A stretch of 64,000 nucleotides of DNA from Haemophilus influenzae. Lineage in GTDB: Bacteria; Pseudomonadota; Gammaproteobacteria; Enterobacterales; Pasteurellaceae. The notes beneath the pieces were generated by a model that worked only from the letters and a program-made list of their open reading frames with translations, was not told the DNA's origin and did no database searches. Position 1 is the stretch's first letter. Every line of letters starts with the position of its first letter. The stretch is taken from NCBI RefSeq assembly GCF_001457655.1, contig NZ_LN831035.1:1302001-1366000 (forward strand). The letters are read 5' to 3'. The position numbers were made by a program, and so were the translations under genes. Shown in pieces: positions 10,326 through 20,952 of this stretch.

Positions 10326-12968
10326 TTATTCTTCAGAACTGCTTTCTTCCAAAGAATCTTCTTCATCTGCATCACAAACACGTTCTAAACTTACTACGTG
10401 TTCATCATCGGCAGTACGAATTAAGCGAACACCTTGCGTGTTACGCCCTACAATGCTCACTTCGCTTACGCGTGTGCGAACAAGCGTTCCTGCATCAGTG
10501 ATCAACATAATTTGGTCTGTTTCTTCTACTTGAGTTGCAGCAACGACTTTACCATTGCGTTCACTCACTTTAATCGAAATCACACCTTTTGTATTACGTG
10601 ATTTAGTTGGGTATTCACTTAATTGTGTGCGTTTTCCGTAGCCGTTTTGTGTTGCTGTTAAAATTTCCCCTTCACCTTTTGGCACAACGAGAGAAACCAC
10701 TTTATCGATATTTAAGTCTAATGATGCTTCAGCGTTGTCATCAGAAATATCTTCAATTTCTACCGCACTTTCATCGTCAGAAATATCGTTTGTTAAAGCC
10801 AGTTTGATACCGCGAACACCTGTTGCTAAACGCCCCATTGCACGCACGGCATTTTCAGCAAAACGCACCACGCGACCTTGCGATGAGAACAACATAATTT
10901 CGTTGCTGCCATCAGTAATATCCACGCCGATTAATTCATCTTCGTCACGTAAATTCAATGCGATGATACCGTTTGAACGTGGACGGCTAAATTCGGTTAA
11001 GGCGATTTTCTTCACAATACCGCCAGCAGTTGCCATGACTACGAATTTATCTTCTTCGTAAGCAGAAACTGGCAAGATTGCAGTAATACGTTCGTTTTCT
11101 TGTAACGGAAGAATATTCACAATTGGACGACCGCGTGCACCACGGCTTGCTTGTGGAAGTTGATATACTTTCAACCAATATAAACGACCACGGCTAGAGA
11201 AGCAGAGGATGGTATCGTGAGTATTTGCCACCAGTAATTTTTCGATGAAATCTTCTTCTTTCATCTTCGTTGCAGATTTGCCTTTACCGCCACGGCGTTG
11301 TGCTTCATAGTCAGTCAGTGGTTGGTATTTCACATAACCTTCGTGAGAAAGCGTCACAACCACGTCTTCTTGTGCGATTAAATCTTCTAAATCAATATCG
11401 CCAGAAGCAGCGGTAATTTCAGTTAAACGATCATCGCCAAATTGTGCTTTCACTTCTTCTAATTCTTCACGAATCACTTCCATTAAACGTTCTGCGCTAC
11501 TTAAAATATGAAGAAGATCCGCAATTTTAACTAATAATTCTTCATATTCTTTTATAACTTCTTCAAACGCAATGCCCGTTAAACGGTGTAAGCGAAGTTC
11601 TAGAATTGCGTTTACTTGCGCTGGCGATAAGTAATACTGTTCACCTTGAATACCAAGATTTTCTTCTAACTCATCAGGACGAGCGGAAACATCAAGAAGA
11701 TTAATAATATCGCTATGTAATGTCCAAGAACGTGAACTGATTGCTGTTGCGGCCTCTTCACGGTTTTTAGAGTTGCGAATAATTGCAATCATTTCATCGA
11801 TATTAGAACGAGCAACCGCTAAACCTTCCAAAATGTGCGTACGTTCACGTGCTTTGCGAAGCTCAAAGATAGAACGACGTGTCACCACTTCACGGCGGTG
11901 TAAAACGAAGGATTCAATGATTTCTTTAAGATTAAATAAACGTGGCTGACCGTGATCCAATGCCACCATATTGATACCAAAGGTCACTTGCATTTGAGTG
12001 AGTGAGTAAAGATGGTTTAATACCACTTCCCCCACTGCATCACGTTTAATATCAATTTCAATACGGATCCCTTCTTTGTTTGAAAGGTCAGTAATATTGC
12101 TGATGCCTTCGATTTTTTTCTCGCGAATTAATTCGGCAATTTTCTCGACTAATTTTGCTTTATTTACTTGGTATGGCAATTCAGACACGATAATTTGCTC
12201 GCGTCCTTTTTCGTTGGTTTCTACGGTTGCACGAGCACGAACATAAACTTTACCACGACCAGTGCGATAGGCTTCTTCAATCCCTTTACGACCATTAATT
12301 AATGCAGCGGTTGGAAAGTCTGGGCCCGGAATATGTTGCATTAATTCATCAATGGTAATTTCATTGTTGTCAATATAAGCCAAACAACCATTTAATACTT
12401 CGTTTAAGTTGTGAGGGGGAATGTTAGTTGCCATCCCCACCGCAATACCAGAAGAACCATTTGCTAAAAGTGCTGGAATACGAGTTGGCAATACATCTGG
12501 GATCATTAATTCGCCATCATAGTTTGGCGAGAAATTGACGGTTTCTTTATCCAAATCAGTGAGCAATGCTTGCGTAATTTTTTGCATACGCACTTCGGTA
12601 TAACGCATTGCAGCTGGCGCATCACCATCAATTGAACCAAAGTTACCTTGCCCATCAACCAACATATAGCGAAGTGAGAATGGTTGTGCCATACGAACGA
12701 TGGTATCGTACACGGCTGAGTCACCATGCGGGTGATATTTACCGATTACATCACCCACAACACGCGCTGATTTTACGTATTTTTTATTGGCGGTATTGCC
12801 TTCGCGATCCATTGAGAACAGTACGCGGCGGTGAACTGGTTTTAAACCATCTCGAACGTCAGGTAATGCACGCCCAACGATAACCGACATCGCGTAGTCA
12901 AGGTAGGAAGATTTAAGTTCTTCTTCGATATTGACAGGGGTGATAGATGATTGGATTGAATCCGTCAT
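10326..12968 (-). CDS. gyrA: DNA gyrase subunit A
   Basis: GyrA is the DNA breakage-reunion subunit of gyrase, which introduces negative supercoils with GyrB. The start at 12968 has AAGGAA upstream and gives 880 residues, the usual length for this genus; a 7-residue in-frame extension has no support. The active tyrosine is Y123 (AAMRYTEVR). The quinolone-resistance region reads HGDSAVYD with S84 and D88 intact, the susceptible form. The coiled-coil, GyrA-box QRRGGKG and beta-pinwheel repeats follow, with an acidic C-terminal tail ([15 protein letters not shown]). Confidence 0.98.
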   Translation of the reverse strand: MTDSIQSSITPVNIEEELKSSYLDYAMSVIVGRALPDVRDGLKPVHRRVLFSMDREGNTANKKYVKSARVVGDVIGKYHPHGDSAVYDTIVRMAQPFSLRYMLVDGQGNFGSIDGDAPAAMRYTEVRMQKITQALLTDLDKETVNFSPNYDGELMIPDVLPTRIPALLANGSSGIAVGMATNIPPHNLNEVLNGCLAYIDNNEITIDELMQHIPGPDFPTAALINGRKGIEEAYRTGRGKVYVRARATVETNEKGREQIIVSELPYQVNKAKLVEKIAELIREKKIEGISNITDLSNKEGIRIEIDIKRDAVGEVVLNHLYSLTQMQVTFGINMVALDHGQPRLFNLKEIIESFVLHRREVVTRRSIFELRKARERTHILEGLAVARSNIDEMIAIIRNSKNREEAATAISSRSWTLHSDIINLLDVSARPDELEENLGIQGEQYYLSPAQVNAILELRLHRLTGIAFEEVIKEYEELLVKIADLLHILSSAERLMEVIREELEEVKAQFGDDRLTEITAASGDIDLEDLIAQEDVVVTLSHEGYVKYQPLTDYEAQRRGGKGKSATKMKEEDFIEKLLVANTHDTILCFSSRGRLYWLKVYQLPQASRGARGRPIVNILPLQENERITAILPVSAYEEDKFVVMATAGGIVKKIALTEFSRPRSNGIIALNLRDEDELIGVDITDGSNEIMLFSSQGRVVRFAENAVRAMGRLATGVRGIKLALTNDISDDESAVEIEDISDDNAEASLDLNIDKVVSLVVPKGEGEILTATQNGYGKRTQLSEYPTKSRNTKGVISIKVSERNGKVVAATQVEETDQIMLITDAGTLVRTRVSEVSIVGRNTQGVRLIRTADDEHVVSLERVCDADEEDSLEESSSEE

Positions 12969-13057
12969 TGGTATTCCTTTTTTGATCAAAAATTGTGGCG
13001 GATTATAGCATAAAATTGTGGATATGTGGTTTTTGATATCAGGATTTCGCCTGATGG

Positions 13058-13532
13058 CGACTTACTTTTTCTTTGCTTTGCCAAAGAAAAAGTAGGCAAA
13101 AAGAAAGGCAACCCTGCTTTTCCTTATTCCCTTTGTTCCATTGAATTTGTTTCACGGAAATTTTCTAAACTCGCTGCGCTCAAACAGACGAAAATTTCCT
13201 ACAAATTCAATTCCACAAAGGTGGAAAAGAAGGGAACCCAATTTGTTCTTTATCCGATTTAAAGTGCGGTCAAAACTCAAAATATTTTTTGTTCTTAAAA
13301 TGAATTTAAAATTAACCGCACTTTTTAAATAATGCTCTGATAAATTCGGGGCCCCATATAAATCGCCTTTGCGACTTTCAATTTTCAGGCAATTTTCGTC
13401 TGTTTGAGCCGCTTGCGGCGAGTTTAGAAAATTTCCGTTAAGCAAATTGTATGAAACAAAGGAAATAAGGAAAAGCAGGGGCGCTTTTCTTTTGCCTACT
13501 TTTCTTTGGCGAAGCAAAGAAAAGTAGGTCGT
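13058..13532. repeat. large imperfect inverted repeat between gyrA and ycaO
   Basis: Two arms of about 148 bases (13058-13205 and 13384-13532) are near reverse complements of each other, by eye roughly 85% alike. Each arm contains an internal hairpin (CTTTGC..GCCAAAG type), a CCCTGCTTTTCCTTATT block and a GGAAATTTTCTAAACTCGC block. The ~180-base centre holds a second inverted pair made of uptake sequences (about 13264 and 13315). No credible protein is encoded. Related shorter copies occur in many gammaproteobacteria as intergenic repeats; a divergent relative sits in the prophage at 29.8 kb. A separate perfect palindrome (GTACTTTCAA/TTGAAAGTAC) follows at 13531-13553. Confidence 0.8.
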
Positions 13533-13567
13533 ACTTTCAAGAATTGAAAGTACGAAATAAGCCTAAT

Positions 13568-15331
13568 TTATTTTTGATGTGCTCGCTTTGCTTTCTGCAA
13601 CTTCCCATAAGCCCCCAACAACGCCTGATGTTCCTTAAAGTTTTCCAAATTTTCATCACTTGCTGGAAGATTGTAGAACGGATTGCCACCTTCAGAGACA
13701 GCTGCCCAAGCTTGTTTAACTGCATCTTTACCATACATTTTCTCAAACACTGCACGATATTGCGCTGGTTCACGATTTTGATCTAAATGTAATTCAATGA
13801 TGGAAATTAATGCGCGGTAATAATTCACAGGTTCTGTGGTAAATACGGAACTGTTCATATTCAGCGTCCAGTTTGCCCAATCTAATGCCTGTTCTAATTC
13901 GCCTAATGCAAGGTGGAGCATAGATTTTAATTCACCGACGCGTAAAGTTGTCCAGCCGCTATTTTTAGGTGCAACGATGCCGATAAATTCACGCACGCGA
14001 GTCGCATCGTCAATATCTTGTCCGTCTAATTCATCTAATAATTCTTGATAGGTTTCTGCATCGTGATGCCAGTTTGGTAAATCCAGTAAAATTTCGCGCC
14101 AATCCATTCCCATATTGTTATTGGCGTAAATTAAATCGTCTGCAGGATAAATATCAGACATACCTGGCACAATAATACGGCACGCATAGACATCCAAATG
14201 GTTGTAATCCATTACGTAAACTTCTTTTTCATCGGCACGGAAAATCGCCATTAAATTATTGTATTCTTCTTGCGTGGTACCACTGAAATCCCAATCAGCA
14301 AATTCATAATCAGGCGTTTTTTTGAGTAAATCCCAAGAAATTAAACCGCTTGAGTCAATAAAGTGGGTTTCTAAATTAGCGTGTTCAGCCACATCATCGT
14401 TATTGAAAGAGGGCGGAGAGAAAACATCCAAATCTTTCAAGCTACGACCCTGTAAAAGCTCCGTCACAGTACGTTCTAATGCCACTTGGAAATTTGGATG
14501 CGCACCAAAAGAGGCAAAGCAAGTACCGTTATTCGGATTGAGTAGCACAACGCAAATAACAGGGTATTTTCCGCCAAGTGAAGCATCAAATGCATAAATT
14601 AGGAAACCTTCTTCCTCTAATTTTGCAATGGAAGCCTGAATAGATGGATAGCGATCCATCACAGATTTTGGAATTTCTGGCAGACTAATTGCTTCAGCGA
14701 TAATTTTGTTTTTCACATAACGCTCAAATACCTCTGACAAGCCTTGCACGCGTGCTTCAAATTTCGTATTGCCTGCAGACATGCCATTTGAGACATAAAG
14801 GTTGGCAATAATACTTTGTGGAATGTAAACGGTTTGTTCGTCCGATTGACGAACATAAGGCATCGCCACGATCCCACGATCATAATTGCCAGACTGTAAA
14901 TCTATTAATAATTCAGGCGTAAGCTCGGCATTGGGATCAAAATAATCCAATAAATAATCATCTAAAATGCCATTAGGCAGTAAAGCATCGTCTTCAATTG
15001 GGAACCATTTTTCATTGGGATAATGTACGAAATCGCCGTTTGCAATTTCTTGTCCTAAATAGAAATCGGCAAAGAAATAATTAGTAGAAAGACGCTCAAA
15101 ATATTCGCCAAGGGCAGAGGCTAACGCCGCTTTTTTACTTGCCCCTTTACCATTAGAAAAACACTGCGGACAGTCTTTATCGCGAATATGCACAGACCAC
15201 ACATTTGGCACAGGATTCAACCAAGATGCCTCTTCAATATTAAAACCAAGTGCGGTCAATTTTTGCTGAAATTTTGCAATACTATCTTCTAATGCAGCAT
15301 CTTTGCCGAGAATAAAGGTTTGTTCTGTCAT
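13568..15331 (-). CDS. ycaO: YcaO, cyclodehydratase partner of ribosomal S12 modification
   Basis: The 587-residue product is alike along its whole length to E. coli YcaO (586), an ATP-dependent YcaO-fold protein implicated in beta-methylthiolation of ribosomal protein S12 with RimO. Conserved segments include KDAALEDSI, NGKGASKKAALASALGEYFERLSTNYF, the nucleotide-binding ARVQGLSEVFERYVKN and FASFGAHPNFQVALERTVTELLQGR, plus the C-terminal TPR-like domain typical of this clade. The start at 15331 fits both the homologue and an upstream AGGAAC; an in-frame upstream extension is rejected. Confidence 0.93.
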   Translation of the reverse strand: MTEQTFILGKDAALEDSIAKFQQKLTALGFNIEEASWLNPVPNVWSVHIRDKDCPQCFSNGKGASKKAALASALGEYFERLSTNYFFADFYLGQEIANGDFVHYPNEKWFPIEDDALLPNGILDDYLLDYFDPNAELTPELLIDLQSGNYDRGIVAMPYVRQSDEQTVYIPQSIIANLYVSNGMSAGNTKFEARVQGLSEVFERYVKNKIIAEAISLPEIPKSVMDRYPSIQASIAKLEEEGFLIYAFDASLGGKYPVICVVLLNPNNGTCFASFGAHPNFQVALERTVTELLQGRSLKDLDVFSPPSFNNDDVAEHANLETHFIDSSGLISWDLLKKTPDYEFADWDFSGTTQEEYNNLMAIFRADEKEVYVMDYNHLDVYACRIIVPGMSDIYPADDLIYANNNMGMDWREILLDLPNWHHDAETYQELLDELDGQDIDDATRVREFIGIVAPKNSGWTTLRVGELKSMLHLALGELEQALDWANWTLNMNSSVFTTEPVNYYRALISIIELHLDQNREPAQYRAVFEKMYGKDAVKQAWAAVSEGGNPFYNLPASDENLENFKEHQALLGAYGKLQKAKRAHQK

Positions 15332-15409
15332 TTTTGTTCCTAAATAAGAAAAAAGTGCGGTGAATAATAGGGGAGTTTTAATAGCGGGGCAAGATTTTTT
15401 CGGCAAAAA

Positions 15410-15435
15410 TAAATCCCGAAAAACTTCGGGGTTTT
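15410..15435 (-). terminator. terminator after the 15.5-kb membrane protein gene
   Basis: On the minus strand CCCCGAAG/CTTCGGG-type pairing with a T loop is followed by ATTTATTTTT. It lies just downstream of the small membrane-protein gene and upstream of ycaO. Confidence 0.55.
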
Positions 15436-15467
15436 CTACCGCACTTTTAACGTATATTTGATTGGCG

Positions 15468-15944
15468 TTAAAGTAAAGTTGGATTGAACCGCACTTTTAA
15501 GGCAATTGTAATTGCGGCGAAAATTTTTTCATCGTTGAGAGGAAAGTTTTCGCATAAAGTGCGGTGGGAATCAGTTATGTTTATTTGAGCTTGCGATAAT
15601 TCATTTAATAAAATCGGGAGAGAAAGATTAAGTTGCTCGGCGATTTGTTGAATAGAGAAATGTTCGAAAGTCATCATCAAGCGATCTAAATTGCAGTAAG
15701 AAGGCATGCGATTATTTGTGATGAGATCGGCAAATTGAGTGTTGATTTTTACCCATTTCTTCTTACGGCTATAAAAATGCAGTAACAAACCAAATACGGT
15801 AAATCCAGCAAAGAAAAGATGAATGTCTAAGGCTTGACTAAAAGGAAATCCTAGCCACATTGAAATGCCACTTGCAACAACGAAAAGCAAACTTAAGGCT
15901 AGTCCCCACACTAAGAAAAATTTATAAATTACTTCAAATTTCAT
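15468..15944 (-). CDS. hypothetical two-TM inner-membrane protein
   Basis: I do not recognise a functional family. The 158-residue product has two hydrophobic segments (about residues 10-32 and 42-58, LDIHLFFAGFTVFGLLLHFYS), then a cytosolic-looking charged loop (SRKKKWVKIN) and a soluble C-terminal domain of about 90 residues containing FSIQQIAEQLNLSLPILLNELSQ, which looks like a helix-turn-helix-type segment. That arrangement suggests a membrane-tethered regulator, but this is inference. It is followed by its own terminator and shares a 235-bp divergent gap with the methyltransferase gene at 16.2 kb. Confidence 0.7.
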   Translation of the reverse strand: MKFEVIYKFFLVWGLALSLLFVVASGISMWLGFPFSQALDIHLFFAGFTVFGLLLHFYSRKKKWVKINTQFADLITNNRMPSYCNLDRLMMTFEHFSIQQIAEQLNLSLPILLNELSQAQINITDSHRTLCENFPLNDEKIFAAITIALKVRFNPTLL

Positions 15945-16179
15945 TGAATTATCCTTTTCTACGAAATAAATCTGTATAAGGAAATATATAACGTTAAATA
16001 TTATAGAAACATTTTGCCTGTTTTTGCTACGTTATATTTGAATTAATATATCGATGCTGTAGAATTTGTTGTAATGTCTCGTTTTTAAAAAAGTTAAAAT
16101 GAAAAAACGCTTACCATTTTAACCGCACTTCGTCCAAACTTTTACATCAACATTTGAATAATTACATTGAAAAATCACT

Positions 16180-16986
16180 ATGACTATTTACGACATCAAT
16201 TTTGCTGAACTGTATCAACAACACTTAATCGCTTGTCATCATTACAACTTACCTCCGACAAAATGGGATAAAAAAGCCGTGAAAATGGCAGAAAATTTGG
16301 TCGGTAAGCCTTCAGCATATAATCAGCAATTATTGCAAGCAATGAATGTGCAAACCGATGAAACAGTGTTGGATATTGGCTGTGGGCCTGGTACTTTTGC
16401 TGTACCGCTCGCACAACAAGGTTCAACGGTATATGCCTTAGATTATAGTAATGGAATGTTAGATTGCTTGGCGCAGTTCAAACAGAAATTGGGGTTGCAT
16501 AATCTCACAACATTTCATAAATCTTGGACGGATAATTGGGATGATGTGCCACAAGCTGATGTAGTGTTGGCATCTCATTCAACGTTGGTGGACGATTTGG
16601 ACGATATGATCGAAAAACTCTGTGCCAAAGCGAAAAAACGTGTGTTTTTGACTTCTGTCACACAACGCCATTTCTTAGATGAGGGCGTATTTGAGGCAAT
16701 TGGCCGTGAAGATATTGGTTTCCCCACTTATATTTATTTACTCAATCGGTTGTATCAAAAAGGCATTCAGGCAAATTTGAATTTTATTGAAACGGAATCG
16801 GGTTGTTTTCAAGGTGAAATCTACGAGGATTTATTAGCCTCGGTGGAATTTTCTTTAGGCGAACTGTCCGAAAAAGAAAAACAAGGTTTGAAAGCCTTTT
16901 ACGATCGTAAACAAGCCAATAACGAACTAATTTTTCATGGACAGAAAAAATGGGCGTTGATTTGGTGGAATGTGGATCGCATCTAA
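16180..16986 (+). CDS. class I SAM-dependent methyltransferase
   Basis: The 268-residue protein has the class I methyltransferase motif I VLDIGCGPGTFAVPLA near residue 64, an acidic motif II ALDYSNGML and the post-II segment ADVVLASHSTLV. The substrate cannot be told from sequence. It sits 51 bases before gloB on the same strand, so the two may be co-transcribed. The N-terminal 50 residues contain the PTKWDKKA segment common in this subgroup of small-molecule-type methyltransferases. Confidence 0.82.
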   Translation: MTIYDINFAELYQQHLIACHHYNLPPTKWDKKAVKMAENLVGKPSAYNQQLLQAMNVQTDETVLDIGCGPGTFAVPLAQQGSTVYALDYSNGMLDCLAQFKQKLGLHNLTTFHKSWTDNWDDVPQADVVLASHSTLVDDLDDMIEKLCAKAKKRVFLTSVTQRHFLDEGVFEAIGREDIGFPTYIYLLNRLYQKGIQANLNFIETESGCFQGEIYEDLLASVEFSLGELSEKEKQGLKAFYDRKQANNELIFHGQKKWALIWWNVDRI

Positions 16987-17037
16987 TGTTTCAAGTGGAA
17001 TCAATTTATTTTTCTATCACTAATTAAAAGGACGATT

Positions 17038-17739
17038 ATGTTATTTGCTTTACCTGCGCTGAATGATAACTACATTTGGCTTTATCAACGAGAAAATCTG
17101 CCGCTTATTATTGTCGATTTGCCTGAAACGGACAAGCTGTTTGCATGGCTAGATAAGCAAAACGCAACGATTGAAGCGGTGTTGCTTACTCACGAACATG
17201 AGGATCATACACAAGGTGTGTCGGCATTTAAAAAACGTTATCCAACAGTGCCGATTTATGGGCCGCAAGAATGTGAGAAAAAAGGTGCGACTCAAGTTGT
17301 GAACGAAGGGAAGATCCTTACCGCACATTATCAAATTGATGTCATTCCGACGGGGGGACACACTAAACAGCACGTTAGTTTTTTAGTGGATAATCATTTA
17401 TTTTGCGGTGATGCGTTATTTTCTGCAGGTTGCGGACGTGTTTTTACAGGCAATTATGCGCAGATGTTTGATGGTTTGCAGCGTTTGAATACATTGCCTG
17501 ACGAGACGATTGTTTGCCCAGCTCATGAATATACCTTGGGGAATTTAGCATTTGCGGAAACTGTGCTGGTGGAAAAAAGTGCGGTAGAAAAACAACGTAT
17601 TTTTGTTGAAACACAACGGGCTGAAAATAAACCAAGTTTGCCGACAACCTTAAAACTTGAGCGAGAAATTAATCCGTTTTTACAAGCAAAAACACTTGAA
17701 GAATTTACCGCACTTCGCAAAGCTAAAGATATTTTCTAA
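17038..17739 (+). CDS. gloB: hydroxyacylglutathione hydrolase (glyoxalase II)
   Basis: GloB hydrolyses S-D-lactoylglutathione to D-lactate and glutathione, ending methylglyoxal detoxification. The metallo-beta-lactamase metal motif is TxHxHxDH-type at residues 51-57 (THEHEDH), with further ligands in [23 protein letters not shown] and CPAHEYT. Length (233 residues) is typical of the short bacterial enzyme. AAAAGGACG precedes the ATG. It is convergent with tehB. Confidence 0.94.
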
Positions 17740-17782
17740 TATTGGGTGAGGACAAAGTGCGGTGATTTTTTAAATTAGCAGA

Positions 17783-18643
17783 TTATTTCTTTCTCGCTAA
17801 CATGGTGGCAAATTTCATTTTAATGCGATTGCCGTTTTCATCGGTTTTGTGTAATTCGCCCATATTTTCGTTATATTCTAAGAATTCCCAATCTTTGTAA
17901 TATTCTTTCAATTCGTTTTCAGCAAAAGTGAATGAGAATGGAAGTGGGCAAGGCACATCATCTGTGGACATTGCGGCAACGATTAAATTATATCCGCCAA
18001 CATTGGTATGTTCTTGCATATTTTTGATGATTGACGGCACACGTTCACGATTTAAGAACATAAACACCACCGTTGAAACAATAAAATCATAGTTTTCTTG
18101 AATGTTGGCGGCGTTAATGTCGTAAAGTGCGGTAGAAATATTAAGGTTTTCTTTCTCTTTGGTTTCATTTAAAAAGGCAATGCTGTTTTCATTGTGATCC
18201 CAAGAGGTTACATCATAGCCTAATAAACTTAAATAAAGTGAATTACGCCCTTGTCCGCAACCTAAATCTAATACTTTACAAGGCGAGATAATTTTTGCTG
18301 CATCCACCACATCGCCGTGAATGGCAGTCATGTTGTATTTTTTACTGAAATAATCTTCTTTTTTGCAATAGAAACCTAGGGTACATTCTAGGTCATCAGA
18401 AAGAGCTTCAACACGATGCCATGCTTGAGGTTCAACAAAAGGAATGTGGCTTTCTGGGGTAAAAATATGCTCGGCAATAACATCGCCATTTTCTGTTAGC
18501 TCATAAAATTTAAGCTTACCTTTTAATACGGTTAATTTTCCCCAAGTGCCGACTTTTGTGTTGTGCTTTTCTTGGAACATTTGTGGCAATTTGTCTTTTG
18601 TCCACACTGGCATTTGTTTATAGCAGATTAATTCGTTTTTCAT
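17783..18643 (-). CDS. tehB: tellurite resistance methyltransferase TehB
   Basis: TehB is an SAM-dependent methyltransferase that confers tellurite resistance and in H. influenzae also contributes to oxidative-stress resistance and haem use. The 286-residue form has an N-terminal cupin-like DUF1971 domain (about residues 8-90, GTWGKLTVLKGKL and PQAWHRVEAL) fused to a Rossmann methyltransferase (KVLDLGCGQGRNSLYLSLLG). The start at 18643 follows GGAG; an upstream in-frame ATG adds four residues. No tehA lies beside it here. Confidence 0.93.
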   Translation of the reverse strand: MKNELICYKQMPVWTKDKLPQMFQEKHNTKVGTWGKLTVLKGKLKFYELTENGDVIAEHIFTPESHIPFVEPQAWHRVEALSDDLECTLGFYCKKEDYFSKKYNMTAIHGDVVDAAKIISPCKVLDLGCGQGRNSLYLSLLGYDVTSWDHNENSIAFLNETKEKENLNISTALYDINAANIQENYDFIVSTVVFMFLNRERVPSIIKNMQEHTNVGGYNLIVAAMSTDDVPCPLPFSFTFAENELKEYYKDWEFLEYNENMGELHKTDENGNRIKMKFATMLARKK

Positions 18644-18717
18644 AATATTCTCCAAACAGATAAATAGTTGAGTGTTATGGTAGGTTATAAGTCATCTATT
18701 TTCAACAAGAAAATAAA

Positions 18718-18738
18718 AGGGCAACGTAATGTTGCCCT
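18718..18738 (-). terminator. terminator after metG
   Basis: AGGGCAAC/GTTGCCCT stem with an ATTAC loop, followed on the minus strand by TTTATTTT. Confidence 0.8.
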
Positions 18739-18753
18739 AATTAATTGAATTGA

Positions 18754-20802
18754 TTATTTTACTTGCATACCTGCGGTGACACCATTATCGGCAGATAACA
18801 AGAATAAATCACTACCGCCTGTTCCTGCGGATAGAATCATTCCCTCAGACACGCCGAATTTCATTTTACGTGGTGCAAGGTTTGCCACCATAATCACAAA
18901 ACGACCTTCTAATTCTTCAGGTTTATTGTAAGCCGCTTTAATGCCAGAGAAGACTTGACGAGTATGATCGCCAAGATCCAATTCAAAACGTAAAAGTTTA
19001 TTAGATTCTGGCACTGCTTCGCATTTCAGTACTTTTGCTACACGCATATCAAGTTTAGCGAGATCATCAATCGTGATGGTTTCAGCAATAGGTTTAACGG
19101 CAGAAAGTGCGGTTGGTTTTGCTTCTGTTTTTTCTGCTGCTTTATTGGCTGCGGCAAATAAGGCTTTAGTTTCTTCCACTACGGCATCAATTTGTTTTTT
19201 CTCTAAACGAGAGAATAAGGCTTTAAACGGTGCAAGGGTATGACCAAGTAATGGTTGATGAATATTATCCCAACGTAATTCAGCTTGTAAGAAGGCTTCT
19301 GCACGTTCTGCCAGTTTTGGAAGAACAGGTTTTAAGTAAGACATCAATACGCGGAAAAGCTCAATACCCATTGAACATACGGCTTGCAATTCTGCCTCTT
19401 TGCCTTCTTCTTTTGCAATCACCCAAGGGGCTTTTTCATCAATGTATTTATTGGCTTTATCCGTTAATGCCATAATTTCACGAATGGCTTTATTGTATTC
19501 ACGGCTTTCGTAATAAGCAGCGATTTGCTCGGCTTGAGCGGTAAATTCTGCAAATAATGCTTCGTCTTCCAGTTTATCCGAAAGTTTGCCTTCAAAGCGT
19601 TTCGCAATAAAACCTGCATTGCGTGAAGCTAAATTCACTAATTTGTTTACGATATCTGTATTTACACGTTGTACGAAATCTTCAAGGTTAAAGTCTAAAT
19701 CTTCAATGCGATCATTTAATTTTGCTGCATAGTAATAACGCAAACATTCAGGATCGATATGATTCAAATAAGTGCTGGCTTGAATGAATGTGCCGCGAGA
19801 TTTTGACATCTTCGCCCCATCCACCGTTACATAGCCATGAGCGAACACATTAGTCGGTTTACGATAGCCGCTGCCTTCAAGCATTGCAGGCCAGAATAGA
19901 CTGTGGAAATAAACGATATCTTTACCGATGAAATGATAAAGCTCCGCATCACTGCCTTCAGCCCAAAATTCGTTGAAATCAATGCCTTCACGCTCACATA
20001 GATTTTTGAATGAAGCCATATAGCCGATTGGCGCATCTAACCAAACATAGAAGAATTTATCTTTTGCGCCGGGAATTTCAAAACCGAAATAAGGTGCATC
20101 ACGTGAAATATCCCATTGTTGTAAACCGCTCTCAAACCATTCTTGCATTTTGTTCGCAATTTCAGATTGAAGTGAGCCAGAACGAGTCCATTCTTTTAAC
20201 ATCCCTTCAAATGCAGGCAAGTCAAAGAAAAAGTGTTCAGATTCTTTTACGATAGGTGTTGTGCCAGAAACAGCTGAACGAGGATTAATTAAATCCATTG
20301 GGCTGTAAGTAGAAGCACAAACTTCGCAGTTATCGCCATATTGATCTTCTGCTTTACATTTCGGGCAAGTGCCTTTCACAAAACGATCGGGCAAGAACAT
20401 ATTTTTTTCAGGGTCGAATAACTGAGAAATAACTTTACTCTTAATAAAGCCATTGGCTTTGAGTTTATTGTAAATTTCTGCAGTGAGCTGTTTGTTTTCT
20501 TCGCTGTGAGTGGAATGATAGTTATCAAAACTAATATTGAAACCTGCAAAATCACGAATGTGATCGGCTTTTGCTTTAGCAATTAATTCTTCAGGTGTAA
20601 TGCCAAGTTTATCAGCATTCAACATAATCGGCGTGCCGTGCGCATCGTCCGCACAGACAAAATGGATTTTATTGCCACGCATACGTTGAAAACGCACCCA
20701 AATATCCGCTTGGATATGTTCTAACATATGGCCTAAATGAATTGCCCCATTGGCATAAGGCAAGGCGCAAGTGACTAAAATTTTACGGGGTTGAGTTGTC
20801 AT
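18754..20802 (-). CDS. metG: methionyl-tRNA synthetase
   Basis: MetG charges elongator and initiator tRNA-Met with methionine. The 682-residue class I synthetase has the HIGH-type motif GAIHLGHML near the start, a zinc knuckle with CPKC and CEVC, the KMSKS loop (GAKMSKSRG), the anticodon-binding helical domain ([15 protein letters not shown]) and a C-terminal Trbp111-like OB-fold dimerisation domain ([12 protein letters not shown]). Length matches E. coli MetG. It is divergently transcribed from mrp. Confidence 0.97.
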   Translation of the reverse strand: MTTQPRKILVTCALPYANGAIHLGHMLEHIQADIWVRFQRMRGNKIHFVCADDAHGTPIMLNADKLGITPEELIAKAKADHIRDFAGFNISFDNYHSTHSEENKQLTAEIYNKLKANGFIKSKVISQLFDPEKNMFLPDRFVKGTCPKCKAEDQYGDNCEVCASTYSPMDLINPRSAVSGTTPIVKESEHFFFDLPAFEGMLKEWTRSGSLQSEIANKMQEWFESGLQQWDISRDAPYFGFEIPGAKDKFFYVWLDAPIGYMASFKNLCEREGIDFNEFWAEGSDAELYHFIGKDIVYFHSLFWPAMLEGSGYRKPTNVFAHGYVTVDGAKMSKSRGTFIQASTYLNHIDPECLRYYYAAKLNDRIEDLDFNLEDFVQRVNTDIVNKLVNLASRNAGFIAKRFEGKLSDKLEDEALFAEFTAQAEQIAAYYESREYNKAIREIMALTDKANKYIDEKAPWVIAKEEGKEAELQAVCSMGIELFRVLMSYLKPVLPKLAERAEAFLQAELRWDNIHQPLLGHTLAPFKALFSRLEKKQIDAVVEETKALFAAANKAAEKTEAKPTALSAVKPIAETITIDDLAKLDMRVAKVLKCEAVPESNKLLRFELDLGDHTRQVFSGIKAAYNKPEELEGRFVIMVANLAPRKMKFGVSEGMILSAGTGGSDLFLLSADNGVTAGMQVK

Positions 20803-20952
20803 TTATTATTCTCTTTTTTAGCATACAAAAATTGTGCTTATCTTACTTTAAATAGGGGATTTTTTCTAGTTTGAAAAACTTTAACTTAACATACCGCACT
20901 TTCCGTGATTAAATATGTCCGACAAATTTACTCTACTAAACAGGAAGTTATT

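Noticed and set aside
13026..13517. Open frames of 60-120 codons within the gyrA-ycaO repeat
   Set aside because: They run through the inverted repeat in several frames, lack ribosome sites and arise from the repeat sequence.
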